64,000 nt of DNA, from the NCBI RefSeq assembly GCF_030817655.1, contig NZ_JAUSZM010000003.1:4650001-4714000 (forward strand), given 5' to 3'. This stretch comes from Streptomyces sp. V4I2. Lineage in GTDB: Bacteria; Actinomycetota; Actinomycetes; Streptomycetales; Streptomycetaceae. The position numbers and the translations under genes are program-made. Below, piece after piece: positions 1 through 11,509 of this stretch (positions within the stretch are counted from its first letter, which is position 1; every line of letters starts with the position of its first letter). Below the pieces are notes generated by a model. The model made no database searches, was not told the DNA's origin, and saw only the letters and a program-made list of their open reading frames with translations.

Positions 1-639
1 GCGGGCGCCCAGCTCGGCGGCGAGTTCGGCGGCGCCGCGGAGGAGGGGGGCGGAGGGGAGGAGGGCGGGGCCGCTGGGGGCGTGGATGGCGGGGGTGGCG
101 GGAGTGGTGGACGTGGTGGACGTGGAGGTGGTGTTTGCGGGGCCGCCAGTGTTCACGGCACCCAGGCTGTTCACAGACCGCGGCGAGTTCACACCCTGCG
201 GCGTGCGAACCTCCCGTCCGCCACCTCCGCGCCCGCCCCGCAGCGCGCCGAAGCGCGGCACGAGCACCTGCTCCAGCGCGCCTGGGAGCATCGCGGCGAG
301 CCGCTCGTCGGAGCCCGCGCTCACCTCCAGCCACACCGTGGGGCGGTCGTGGATCAGGAGCAGGACGCAACCGGCGTGGGTGAGAGCCGTGACCGGTCCC
401 TCGGGGTGGCCGGCGAGCTGTTGCCAGACGCGTTCACGCAGGGGGACCTCGGCGAGTTTCCCCTGATGACGCAGCCAGGCCTCGACCTCGGCGAGGGCGA
501 AGGACGGGCTGGTCTCGGTGCCGCCGACCGGCTTCGGGAAGTCGGCGTGCCGACGCCGCCAGTTGCTGACGGCGGCACGCCCGACACCGGCGAGCCGCGC
601 GATTCCGGCGGCGGTCACCTCTGTCGCGTTGTCCTGCAC
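1..639 (-). CDS. N-terminal part of an N6-adenine DNA methylase-like protein (cut by window edge)
   Basis: A minus-strand frame opens with GTG at 639 and stays open to the left edge (213 codons seen). The GTG is preceded by AGGGGA about 9 bases upstream. The first 50 residues form a helix-turn-helix of the type found at the front of actinobacterial N-6 DNA methylases (GIARLAGVGRAAVSNWRRR, followed by FPKPVGGT). A hydrophobic segment (CVLLLIHDRP) and a Gly/Arg- then Thr/Pro-rich linker follow. The catalytic methylase domain (an NPPF/Y-type motif is expected) would lie beyond the edge and is not seen. The call rests on recalled similarity of the N-terminus to Streptomyces proteins annotated as N-6 DNA methylase. 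A plain DNA-binding regulator cannot be excluded. Confidence 0.6.
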   Translation of the reverse strand, partial: MQDNATEVTAAGIARLAGVGRAAVSNWRRRHADFPKPVGGTETSPSFALAEVEAWLRHQGKLAEVPLRERVWQQLAGHPEGPVTALTHAGCVLLLIHDRPTVWLEVSAGSDERLAAMLPGALEQVLVPRFGALRGGRGGGGREVRTPQGVNSPRSVNSLGAVNTGGPANTTSTSTTSTTPATPAIHAPSGPALLPSAPLLRGAAELAAELGAR

Positions 640-815
640 GGCCCGGCTCCCCTCATCGTCCCGCGTGGGTCCATGTAAGCCTCGTGTCGTCCCCGCGTCC
701 GTGTGTGGCGCCGAGCATACCGGCGTACTCAAGATCCATGCATTCACGCCCGTGTACGAACCCATCGCCGTGAATCGTGTTGACCCGGTTCACCACGGGT
801 GCCTCATCGCTGCCC
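640..815. other. Intergenic region upstream of the methylase-like gene
   Basis: This separates the minus-strand methylase-like start from the lipoprotein relic. I see no convincing gene and no clear promoter hexamers. Confidence 0.4.
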
Positions 816-1240
816 ATGAAGGGCGACATCCCCGACGAGGAGAGCGGTCGAGGGCGAGCCCGAGTTGATCAAGACCGGCGACACCGTCTACATGAAGTAC
901 GACGAGGCGTTCCTGCGCGCCCAGAGCGAGGGCGAGTCCGAGGCGGACACCGACGCGGCCGTGGCGATGCCGGCCGGGAAGTGGACCAAGACGTCCGCGA
1001 AGGGCCAGGACGCCCAGGACATCGTGAGCTTCTGCGACCTGAACACGGTGCTCGGCGATGCCGAGGACGGCCACTCGGACGCGACCCGCAGCACGGCCAC
1101 CACCGTCGACGGCACGCCCGCGACCGTCCTGCACGAGAAGGACGGCAAGGACGGTTGCACCCTGTACGTGGCCACCGAGGGCGAGCCGTATGTGCTGCGC
1201 GTCGACAGCACGAGGGCGCGGCACCGCGGCGGCCCCTGGT
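816..1240 (+). pseudogene. Relic of a secreted lipoprotein (frameshifted, lacks both ends)
   Basis: Two plus-strand frames join into one recognisable protein. From 816 one frame reads MKGDIPDEES. Near 845 homology moves to another frame reading VEGEPELIKTGDTVYMKYDEA, and continues through DIVSFCDLNTVLGD, TVDGTPATVLHEKDG and LYVATEGEPYVLRVDS to about 1215. This is the layout of the ligand-binding lipoproteins common in Streptomyces, with strands ending in TVDG, LTEKDG and YVATEG-type motifs. The signal peptide and lipobox are missing, and the C-terminus dissolves into another frame just before the convergent acetyltransferase. With an internal frameshift and no start context it is unlikely to be functional. 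The function of the intact family is unknown to me. Confidence 0.6.
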
Positions 1241-1252
1241 CGGCTACGTCGA

Positions 1253-1996
1253 CTACAGCGGGTGCCGCATCCACACGTTGGGCTCGACATACACCGCGTA
1301 TCCGCGCTCCGGTTCGCAGCGCACCGGCACCAGCGCCCCCGGCACCTCGATGTCGCCCTCGGTGTCGAAGGGCAGCCCGGTCCAGTCGCGCCATTGCTCC
1401 AGCGAGCCGGACACGGTCATGGAGGCCGGTGCCACGGAGTGGAGGGTGGCGCCGGCCCGGGCGTGGACGCGCAGCCACGGGTCGTGCGGCAGCCCGTCGG
1501 GGCGTACGCGACGGGCGTACTCCTCGATCGGCGTGTGTGGTTCCAGGTGCTTGGCGCTGGGGCGGACGGGGGCGACGACCTCCCGGAAACCCTGGGCGCG
1601 GGCGTTGTCGCGCATCGCCGACAGCATGCGGGCGGACAGTCCGCGGCCCTGCATGTGAGGGGCGACGGTGATGGCGATCGCGCTGACGGTGTCGGGGGCC
1701 ACGCCTCTGCGCAGGTCGGCGAAGGCCCAGGTGAGCACCGCGTCCCAACCCCGGGCGGGCAGTTCGCTCCGCCCTTCGACGGCGAGGGCGAACGGCACGC
1801 TGTAGGCGTGTGCGACGACCTCGCCCCGCTCGTCCTCGGCGAACAGCACGTACTGCGGGAGTTCGGTGGCTATGCGACCGTAGTGGGAGTCGCCCACGAG
1901 GTCCTGCGTCACGAACTCCGGCCAGCTGCTCGCCATGTCGACGACCAGCCCGTGCATGTCGGGACGTTCGGCGAGACTCGACATCTTCAGATCCAT
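1253..1996 (-). CDS. GNAT family N-acetyltransferase
   Basis: A 247-residue protein with a GNAT core. The predicted beta4 strand (TVSAIAITVAPHMQGRGLSA) carries the acetyl-CoA pyrophosphate-binding Q-x-x-G-x-G/A-like signature (QGRGLS). A C-terminal extension ends in YVEPNVWMRHPL. I chose the ATG at 1996 (MDLKMSSLAERPDM) because the upstream part of the open frame is Arg-rich and lacks a ribosome site. The substrate is unknown. The gene ends against the convergent lipoprotein relic and lies 129 bp downstream of the HNH gene on the same strand, so it may be read from that promoter as well as its own. Confidence 0.75.
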   Translation of the reverse strand: MDLKMSSLAERPDMHGLVVDMASSWPEFVTQDLVGDSHYGRIATELPQYVLFAEDERGEVVAHAYSVPFALAVEGRSELPARGWDAVLTWAFADLRRGVAPDTVSAIAITVAPHMQGRGLSARMLSAMRDNARAQGFREVVAPVRPSAKHLEPHTPIEEYARRVRPDGLPHDPWLRVHARAGATLHSVAPASMTVSGSLEQWRDWTGLPFDTEGDIEVPGALVPVRCEPERGYAVYVEPNVWMRHPL

Positions 1997-2125
1997 GCGG
2001 TCACCGTAGGGACGGGTGCGGGAGGGCGAAAGCCGTTTTCGCACGTGCTGCCCGAGTGCCGCCCGAGTGCCGCCAGGGCCGCTCAACGCCCTCTCCGCAC
2101 CCCGGACCAGGACTGCCGTCGGCGC

Positions 2126-2905
2126 TCAACCGCCGCACTGCTTCAGCATCATCTGCCGGTCGGGCGCGGTCACCGCCAGTTCGTACTTGAGGGCGACCTG
2201 GGTGAAGCGGACCGCGTAGGCGCAGCGGATCTGCTTGTTCGGCGGGAGCCAGGACGCGGGTCCGGAGTCGCCCTTGGACGAGTTGGCGCGACCCTCGGCC
2301 GGCATCAGGTTGAGCGGGTCGTTGGCCAGTTGCTCGCGCTTGTCCTCCGACCAGCGTGCGGCGCCCATCTGCCAGCTGTAGGACAGTGGGACGACATGGT
2401 CTATCTGCACCTCGGTGGCCTTCTGCTTGCGCCACTCGATGGTCGTACCGGTGTAGGGGTCGTGCAGTGTCATGGCGATGACCACGCAGTCGGAACCGGA
2501 GCGGAAGCGCAGGCTCTGACCGTCGCGCTGGAGCAGGTCGTTGCGGGTGTCGCAGCCGTTGCGGGCCAGCGGGACTCCTTCGGCCGTGTCCATCCACGCG
2601 TAGCCGAACTCGTCCCGGTCGTAGCCCGTCCTGGGCCCGCGTCCCTTCGTCCGCAGGGTCTCGATGAGCTTGCGGGCGGCGGCCTCGTCGGTCTCGCTCG
2701 TCACGGGCGCGAGTCCCGGCTCGGTGCCGTCCGGGTTCTTCAGCGGGCTGACGGCACGACCGTCCGGCGCCGGCGCCGGAGCACCGCTGTCCGTCGAGGA
2801 ACCGCCCGCTTCGATGCCTTCGCACCCGGTGACGAGAGCCATGGCGGCGATCGCCGCAAGTCCGGTCCTGACGGTGGCAGTCGCTCCGCCCCTCAGACGC
2901 GTCAT
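2126..2905 (-). CDS. Secreted HNH/DUF1524-type nuclease lipoprotein
   Basis: A 259-residue precursor. The N-terminus has Arg residues, a hydrophobic stretch and a lipobox-like VTGC, so export and lipid attachment are likely. The C-terminal domain carries the DUF1524/HNH hallmarks: VQIDHVVPLS (the catalytic DH), a tryptophan-rich WSEDKREQLANDPLNL segment, NSSKGD and WLPPNKQIRCAY. This is the layout of the GmrSD-like/HNH exported nuclease proteins frequent in actinomycetes. The likely role is hydrolysis of extracellular or periplasm-side nucleic acid; this is inferred from the family. The ATG at 2905 is preceded by AAGGGGAGGG at good spacing. The linker between lipobox and domain is Ser/Ala/Pro rich. 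Confidence 0.85.
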   Translation of the reverse strand: MTRLRGGATATVRTGLAAIAAMALVTGCEGIEAGGSSTDSGAPAPAPDGRAVSPLKNPDGTEPGLAPVTSETDEAAARKLIETLRTKGRGPRTGYDRDEFGYAWMDTAEGVPLARNGCDTRNDLLQRDGQSLRFRSGSDCVVIAMTLHDPYTGTTIEWRKQKATEVQIDHVVPLSYSWQMGAARWSEDKREQLANDPLNLMPAEGRANSSKGDSGPASWLPPNKQIRCAYAVRFTQVALKYELAVTAPDRQMMLKQCGG

Positions 2906-3066
2906 GCGTCCCTCCCCTTGACTCTCCGGCTCCCGCCCCCGCACGGGCGGGTTGTGCCGGTCTCACCGTAGCGGCCGAGAGGTCCAGACCATACGGTGAC
3001 AAAAGGAGCATGGCTCGTGAGTCGGGCGTATCGTCGATGGCGAGTCACCTCCGGAAGGAGCTCTGG

Positions 3067-3249
3067 ATGGGCATCCTCGACAGATTCAAGAACCAGGCGA
3101 AGGGCAGCAAGGGCAAGGACATGTCCGACGCCGCGGAACGGAAAGTCAACGAGAAGACGGGCAAGAAGTACGAGAACCAGGTCGACGACGCGCAACAGCG
3201 GGTCGAAGGTCAGCTCGGCATGGATCGCGACAGGCCCGAACAGCCGTAA
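3067..3249 (+). CDS. MT0933/Rv0909-type antitoxin, 60 aa
   Basis: A small, highly charged protein beginning MGILDRFKNQAKG and ending near QLGMDRDRPEQP. The opening MG(I/L)LD-FK(D/N)KA pattern and the Lys/Asp/Glu-rich helical body match the MT0933_antitox family (mycobacterial Rv0909). The ATG at 3067 has GGAAGGAG nine bases upstream; longer readings of this frame start without a ribosome site. In Mycobacterium the family is paired with a toxin encoded downstream. Here the downstream stretch holds only a terminator and simple repeats, so no partner toxin is adjacent. Confidence 0.75.
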   Translation: MGILDRFKNQAKGSKGKDMSDAAERKVNEKTGKKYENQVDDAQQRVEGQLGMDRDRPEQP

Positions 3250-3331
3250 GGCCGGAGACTCACGGAGGTCATGAGGCCCCCTGGCACAGCGTGCCGGCCG
3301 GGCTCCCGCTGAACCACCACAGGTAACAGAG

Positions 3332-3364
3332 GCCGTCCGCGGAGACCCATCTCCCGCGGGCGGC
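3332..3364 (+). terminator. Terminator after the small antitoxin gene
   Basis: Arms 3332-3345 and 3350-3364 (GCCGTCCGCGG-AGA against TCTCCCGCGGGCGGC) pair with one bulge and one wobble pair. They are followed by TTCCTGTTTCCC. The position 80 bp after the antitoxin stop fits an intrinsic terminator on the plus strand. Confidence 0.6.
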
Positions 3365-3387
3365 TTCCTGTTTCCCACGACACGGCG

Positions 3388-3443
3388 GGACCGACGGACC
3401 GACGGACCGACGGAAGCCCGCCGCCCGCCGCCCGCCGCCCGCC
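3388..3443. repeat. Two short tandem repeats
   Basis: GGACCGAC occurs three times head to tail at 3388-3411. GCCCGCC then occurs four times at 3416-3443. Both lie between the antitoxin terminator and the stop of the convergent SCO6745-like gene. These are slippage-prone simple repeats with no evident function. Confidence 0.9.
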
Positions 3444-3465
3444 ACACACTCACCTCACGCCCGAC

Positions 3466-4371
3466 TCACACCTTCCCGATCCCCAACGTCGTCTCCGAGG
3501 GCAGCAGTCCGGACGACAGCACCGCGACCCAGAAGTCACCGAGCAGGTCGACCAGGCGGTCGGTGCCGTCCCGTCCGAGGGACTGCCAGGGAGCGGCGGC
3601 GAGTCGGTCGGTGTCCTGTTCGACGCGGCGTCGCAGCGCACGGCCCGCCTCCGTGGCCGTACCGTCCTCGTCGACCAGACCGCGGGCGGACAGCCGCTCC
3701 CGTGCGGCCGCCCACTCCGCGGCACTCCAGCCGCGGCTCTCGAAGCGTTCGACGCTCGCGGCGCCTATCGCGGCGAAGGAGACGAGCGATTCGACCGGGT
3801 CGAGGCCGGCGACGAGCAGGGCCGCTATGTGGCCGTCGCCGCGGTGCTCGCGCAGGATGGTCGCCGCGTGCCACAGCTGGAGGTGAGGGGTCTTGGGCCA
3901 CTCCAGTGCGGCGTTGGCCGCGGCGAGAGGACGGCCTGCGGTGTTCGCCGCCTCGGCCGCGCGCCGGGCGAGGGCGGCGGCCTCCGCCAGTTCGGCACTG
4001 TCCGCCCGGTCGCCGAAGATCGCGCGGTACGCCCCGTCAACCCCCCGCAGCCGCGCCTCCAGCATCGCCTCGGGGCTCGCGACCGACCACGCCGATTCGA
4101 CGTACTCGGCGACCATGCGCGGGCTGAAGCTGTAGAAGGCGGACGTCACCCGCTCGGCACCCACCGGGCCCAACGGGGCCGCGCGGTACGGGAAGTAGGT
4201 CGGCCAGCGCTCCCCGGTGTCATAGCCCAGTGCCGCGGCCTCGGCGAAGACCTCCGGCGCGTAGTACAGCACCGCATGCAGCGGCTCCAGCAGCTGCCAG
4301 AGCTGACGCACGCGGGCGAGCTCCACCGCCCCATCGACCGTCCCGTCGATCCCTCCGTCGTACTCCCCCAT
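3466..4371 (-). CDS. SCO6745/SalK-like family protein
   Basis: A 301-residue Ala/Leu/Glu-rich, mostly helical protein. Recognisable family features are the N-terminal VRQLWQLLEPLHAVLYYAPE, the RAAPLGPV segment, FYSFSPRMV, PHLQLWHAATILREHRGDGH in the middle, and a C-terminal winged-helix-like stretch (WSAAEWAAARERLSARGLVD, then EAGRALRR and PWQSLG). These match proteins NCBI names SCO6745 family. No enzymatic activity is established to my knowledge. The ATG at 4371 (MGEYDGG) is the natural start. The gene is divergent from a TetR regulator, with overlapping promoters and a CTTGnCA-type palindrome between them, so it is probably the target of that regulator. Confidence 0.75.
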   Translation of the reverse strand: MGEYDGGIDGTVDGAVELARVRQLWQLLEPLHAVLYYAPEVFAEAAALGYDTGERWPTYFPYRAAPLGPVGAERVTSAFYSFSPRMVAEYVESAWSVASPEAMLEARLRGVDGAYRAIFGDRADSAELAEAAALARRAAEAANTAGRPLAAANAALEWPKTPHLQLWHAATILREHRGDGHIAALLVAGLDPVESLVSFAAIGAASVERFESRGWSAAEWAAARERLSARGLVDEDGTATEAGRALRRRVEQDTDRLAAAPWQSLGRDGTDRLVDLLGDFWVAVLSSGLLPSETTLGIGKV

Positions 4372-4420
4372 GACGTACCTCCTCGACGCATCACGCACCA
4401 GCACCAGCACGCCAGCACAA

Positions 4421-4483
4421 CTTGACACTGACAAGATTGCCCGACCCGTCCGAACTTGTCAATGCCTAGATCGAGCGTACGCT
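4421..4483. promoter_or_regulatory. Divergent promoters with probable TetR operator
   Basis: A 15-bp near-palindrome, CTTGACA-C-TGACAAG, lies at 4421-4435 (six of seven arm positions match). A third half-site, CTTGTCA, lies at 4455-4461. On the plus strand TTGTCA (4456-4461), a 16-bp gap and TACGCT (4478-4483) make a promoter 8 bp before the TetR ATG. On the minus strand TTGACA (4462-4457), 17 bp and CAATCT (4439-4434) make a promoter toward the SCO6745-like gene. The two -35 boxes occupy the same DNA, so one bound dimer could block both. This is inferred from sequence only. Confidence 0.6.
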
Positions 4484-4490
4484 GCTGCCC

Positions 4491-5084
4491 ATGAGCCCCA
4501 CCGAACCGAAGAAGACGGACGACGCCCCCCGCCGGTACCACCACGGCGACCTGCGCCGCGCCATCCTCAGCGCCGCGCTCGACGTCATCGCCGCCGACGG
4601 CCCCTCCGCACTGAGCCTGCGCGACCTCGCCCGCCGCGCCGGCGTCTCGCACGCGGCGCCCGCCCACCACTTCAAGGACCGCACCGGACTGCTCACGGCG
4701 ATCGCGGCCGAGGGCTTCGGGCTGCTCGCGGCCGCGCTCAACGAGGCCTCGGACCTCAAGGACGCGGGCGTTCGCTACGTACGCTTCGCGCGCGAGCACC
4801 CCGCGCACTTCCAGGTGATGTTCACGCCCGAGCTACTGCGCGGCGACGACCTCGAGCTGACCACGGGCCGTGCCCTCGCCGCCGACGCCCTGCGCGAAGC
4901 GGTCTCCGCCGTGCGCGCCGAGGACTTCGGCGTCGACTCCCGCCTCGCCGGCGTCGCCGCCTGGTCCCTGGCGCACGGGTTCGCCACGCTGCTCCTCGGC
5001 CACAACCTGGACGGCGCGGTCGGCGACCGGGACCCGGAGGAGGTGTTCCGGACCCTGGCGACCACGCTGTTCCGTTCCGTCTGA
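4491..5084 (+). CDS. TetR family transcriptional regulator
   Basis: A 197-residue protein. Residues 15-65 form the TetR DNA-binding domain: YHHGDLRRAILSAALDVI, then LSLRDLARRAGVSHAAPAHH with the usual recognition helix and FKDRTGLL. The C-terminal part (WSLAHGFATLLLG with a conserved His-Gly) resembles the TetR_C WHG-type ligand domain. It is divergent from the SCO6745-like gene, with a palindromic operator in the gap, so autoregulation plus control of that neighbour is the simplest reading. The inducing ligand is unknown. Its stop lies 28 bp from the convergent mfd stop. Confidence 0.9.
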   Translation: MSPTEPKKTDDAPRRYHHGDLRRAILSAALDVIAADGPSALSLRDLARRAGVSHAAPAHHFKDRTGLLTAIAAEGFGLLAAALNEASDLKDAGVRYVRFAREHPAHFQVMFTPELLRGDDLELTTGRALAADALREAVSAVRAEDFGVDSRLAGVAAWSLAHGFATLLLGHNLDGAVGDRDPEEVFRTLATTLFRSV

Positions 5085-5112
5085 GGCCCGCTCCACGGGG
5101 CCCCGAAAGGGC

Positions 5113-8643
<3,531 letters not shown>

Positions 8644-8746
8644 TCGGGGGCGGCTTTCGTCTGAGGGCGGGCATCGCGAAGGGCCCGACACGGGGACCGG
8701 CCGGGGGGTCTCCAGCGTACGTCGCTGCGCGGGCGGGTGCGGGAGC

Positions 8747-8770
8747 TGTGGATAACGCCCTGTGGATAAC
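8747..8770. promoter_or_regulatory. Two DnaA-box-like repeats upstream of mfd
   Basis: TGTGGATAAC occurs at 8747-8756 and again at 8761-8770, 14 bp apart in the same orientation. The reverse complement, TTATCCACA, equals the strong E. coli DnaA box. Streptomyces DnaA prefers TTGTCCACA but tolerates a few changes. They lie about 105 bp upstream of the mfd start codon. Binding is inferred. Confidence 0.45.
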
Positions 8771-8806
8771 GTGCGTCGCCTGGTGCTCGGCGCCTGTGTG
8801 GGCGTA

Positions 8807-8850
8807 CCAGGGGCTCCGCCCCCTGGACCCCCGGCCTGTGCCCACCCACC
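8807..8850. repeat. Extragenic GC-rich hairpin repeat, copy 1
   Basis: CCAGGGGC-TCC-GCCCCCTGG (8807-8826) forms a hairpin. It is followed by CTGGACCCCCGGCCT (8823-8837) and GCCCACCCACC. The same 15-mer and the same flanking GCCCACCCACC recur at 52745 and onward, next to a second CTGGGGGC-GGA-GCCCCCAG hairpin. It looks like a dispersed extragenic repeat. Confidence 0.7.
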
Positions 8851-8886
8851 CCCGTCGGAAGGTGGACCTCGGCAGACACCAATGAA

Positions 8887-8925
8887 CCCGGCGCCGAGAA
8901 GTCCCCCTGACTTCTCGGCGCCGGG
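8887..8925 (-). terminator. Terminator of the ABC exporter operon
   Basis: A perfect 16-bp stem (CCCGGCGCCGAGAAGT at 8887-8902 with its complement at 8910-8925) closes a 7-base loop. It lies 20 bp past the permease stop, so it ends the leftward ABC transcript and shields the mfd promoter. Confidence 0.85.
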
Positions 8926-8944
8926 TCTTCCCCGTCCGCGGTGG

Positions 8945-11509
8945 CTATTCGGTCGCGATCGCGTTCAGTACGTTCATCCGCCCCGCCCGGAACGCCGGGA
9001 TCAGCGCCGCGAACAGGCCCACGAAGGCCGAGCCGATGAAGACGCCGATGATCGTCGCCCAGGGGATCTCGAGGACGTTGAGGCCCTCCAGGGCGAGCAG
9101 CTTCTGGGCGGTGGCGCCCCAGCCCATCCCGAGCCCGAGGCCCAGCAGTGCGCCGAAGAGGGCGATCACCACCGACTCCATGCGGATCATCCGCCGCAGC
9201 TGGCGCCGCGAGAGGCCGATCGCGCGCATCAGGCCGATCTCACGGGTCCGCTCGACGACCGACAGGGCCAGGGTGTTCACCACACCCAGGACGGCCACGA
9301 TGATCGCCAGGGCGAGCAGGCCGTAGACCATGTTGAGGAGCTGGCCGATCTGGTCCTTCAGTTCCTGCTTGTAGTCGGTCTGGTCGCGGACCTGGTACTG
9401 CGGGTAGTTGTCCAGCGACTTCTTCAGCGCCGCGTACGCCTGCTCCGTCTGGCCTTCCTTCGCCTTGGCGAACATGATCGTGTTCGGCGGGATCTGGCCG
9501 GCCGGGACGTACTTCCGCATCGTCTCGATGCTGATGTAGCGCGCACCCTGGTCGAGGGCGCTGTCGTCGCTCGTGATGGCCGCGACCTTCAGCTTCGCCG
9601 TCTCGCCGCCCTTGAAGGCGACGTTGACGGTGTCGCCGACCTTCACGCCGTGCGCCTTGGCGTAGTCCGAGCCGACCGACATGGCGTCCTTGCCGTAGGC
9701 GGCCGTCAGGGTGCCCGCCGTGGTCACGCGGCGCAGGTCCTCGGCGTACGAGGGGTCCGCGGCGGTGACGCCGGAGTCGTCGGTCTTGCCGTCGGGCGAG
9801 GTCAGCGTGGCCTCGAGTTCCTTGTAGCTGGTGACGTGGGCGAGGCCCGGGCTCTGTTCCATCGCCTTCTCGGCCTGCGGGACGATCCGCTGGTTGCCCT
9901 GGACGATGAAGTCCGCGCCGACCGACTTGTCGAGCTCGCTCGTCGCCGAGGCGACCATCGAGGAGCCGACCACCGACAGGCAGGCCACCAGGGCCAGGCC
10001 GATCATCAGGGCGGCGCCCGTGGCGCCCGTACGGCGCGGGTTGCGCAGGGCGTTGCGTTCGGCCATGCGTCCCACCGGGCCGAAGCCCCGCAGCAGCACC
10101 GCGCTGATCACCCGGACGACCCCGCCGGCCAGCAGCGGGCCGATGACGACGAAGCCGATCAGGGTCAGCACCACGCCCGCGCCCAGCATCAGCGAACCGT
10201 CGGTCGCCTTGTCGGCGGTGCCGGCCGCGTAGAGGGCGAACCCGCCCGCGCCGGTCAGCACCAGCCCGATCAGGCCGCGCACCAGCCCGGCCCTGCCGTC
10301 GGCCGGCGTACCGGCGTCGCGCAGTGCGGCCATCGGGGAGACCTTCCCGGCGCGGCGGGCCGGGAGGTAGGCGGCGAGGACGGTGACCACGACACCCAGC
10401 AGGACGCCGGCGACCGGGGTGGTCGCCTTGATGGTCAGGTCGTCGGTGGAGAGGTTCATGCCGGCCGCCGACATGAGCTTCATCAGGCCGATCGCGATGC
10501 CGACGCCGGCCCCGACGCCCAGGATGGAGCCCACGATGCCGAGCAGTGTCGCCTCGACCAGCACGGACCGGTTGACCTGCTTGCGGGACGAGCCGATGGC
10601 CCGCATCAGGCCGATCTCGCGGGTGCGCTGGGCGACCAGCATCGAGAAGGTGTTGATGATCAGGAAGATGCCCACCAGGAACGCGATCCCGGCGAAGCCG
10701 AGCATGGCGTACTTGATGACGTTCATGAACTCGCCGACGTCCTTGCGGTTCTCGTCGGCGTTCTCCTTGGCCGTCTGGAGCTTGAACGTGCCGTCCAGCG
10801 CCTGAGCGACGTTCTGCTTGAGCTGCGTGTCACTGACGCCGGCCGCGGCCGTGACGTTGAACTGCGTGAACCGGCCGGCGGAGCCGAGGAGTTCGCGCTG
10901 TGCGGTCGCGGTGTCGAAGAAGACGATCGAGGCGCCGGGGTTGGTCACCTTGAAGGTGGCGACGCCGACGATCTTCGCCGTGAAGTCACCGGCGACGGAG
11001 ATGGTGCGCAGTTCGTCGCCGAGCTTGAGGTCGTGCTTGTCGGCGGTGTCGGCGTCGACCATCAGCTCGGTCGGCCCGCGCGGGGCGTGTCCGGAGGTGA
11101 TCTCCATCGACCGGAGGTCGTTCTTCGTCCAGTTGCCGGCGATCGTCGGGGCGCCGTTGTTGGAGCCCATGTTCTTGTTCTCGCTGTTGACGACGGTCAC
11201 GGCCGACGAACCGACCACGCCCTCGGCCGCCTTGACGCCCTCCGCCTGCTTCACCTGCTCCAGCAGGGAGGCGGGCAGCGACTCGGGCTTGCCGTTCTGC
11301 GGCGTGTCGTCGCTCTTGGCCTCCTTCGGGGAGACGGTGACATCGGAAGCGGTCGTCGCGAACAGCTTGTCGAACGTCGTGTTCATGGTGTCCGTGAACA
11401 CGAGCGTGCCGCACACGAACGCCACCGACAGCAGGACCGCGACGGCCGACAGGGCCATGCGTCCCTTGTGCGCGAAGAAGTTGCGCATCGAGGTCTTCAG
11501 GACGGTCAT
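8945..11509 (-). CDS. ABC transporter permease, MacB/FtsX type
   Basis: An 854-residue membrane protein with two FtsX-type halves. A first membrane helix (residues 18-38) is followed by an extracellular MacB-like periplasmic-core domain, three helices near 270-400 (including FLVGIFLIINTFSMLVAQRT), a linker with further helices, a second extracellular domain, and a final FtsX block with NTLALSVVERTREIGLMRAI. The paired phrase RTREIGLMRAIG(S/L)SR occurs in both halves, as usual for duplicated FtsX domains. Its start overlaps the stop of the ATPase gene by 4 bases (ATGA), so the two are co-translated. Homologues export lipids, peptides or antibiotics; the substrate here is unknown. Confidence 0.9.
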   Translation of the reverse strand: MTVLKTSMRNFFAHKGRMALSAVAVLLSVAFVCGTLVFTDTMNTTFDKLFATTASDVTVSPKEAKSDDTPQNGKPESLPASLLEQVKQAEGVKAAEGVVGSSAVTVVNSENKNMGSNNGAPTIAGNWTKNDLRSMEITSGHAPRGPTELMVDADTADKHDLKLGDELRTISVAGDFTAKIVGVATFKVTNPGASIVFFDTATAQRELLGSAGRFTQFNVTAAAGVSDTQLKQNVAQALDGTFKLQTAKENADENRKDVGEFMNVIKYAMLGFAGIAFLVGIFLIINTFSMLVAQRTREIGLMRAIGSSRKQVNRSVLVEATLLGIVGSILGVGAGVGIAIGLMKLMSAAGMNLSTDDLTIKATTPVAGVLLGVVVTVLAAYLPARRAGKVSPMAALRDAGTPADGRAGLVRGLIGLVLTGAGGFALYAAGTADKATDGSLMLGAGVVLTLIGFVVIGPLLAGGVVRVISAVLLRGFGPVGRMAERNALRNPRRTGATGAALMIGLALVACLSVVGSSMVASATSELDKSVGADFIVQGNQRIVPQAEKAMEQSPGLAHVTSYKELEATLTSPDGKTDDSGVTAADPSYAEDLRRVTTAGTLTAAYGKDAMSVGSDYAKAHGVKVGDTVNVAFKGGETAKLKVAAITSDDSALDQGARYISIETMRKYVPAGQIPPNTIMFAKAKEGQTEQAYAALKKSLDNYPQYQVRDQTDYKQELKDQIGQLLNMVYGLLALAIIVAVLGVVNTLALSVVERTREIGLMRAIGLSRRQLRRMIRMESVVIALFGALLGLGLGMGWGATAQKLLALEGLNVLEIPWATIIGVFIGSAFVGLFAALIPAFRAGRMNVLNAIATE

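Larger units (their letters stand above)
8644..8944. other. mfd upstream region with DnaA-like boxes, repeat and terminator
   Basis: A 301-bp gap between the mfd start and the stop of the ABC permease gene. It holds two direct TGTGGATAAC copies, an extragenic GC-rich hairpin repeat and the strong terminator of the ABC operon, each listed separately. No coding frame in it looks real. Confidence 0.7.
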
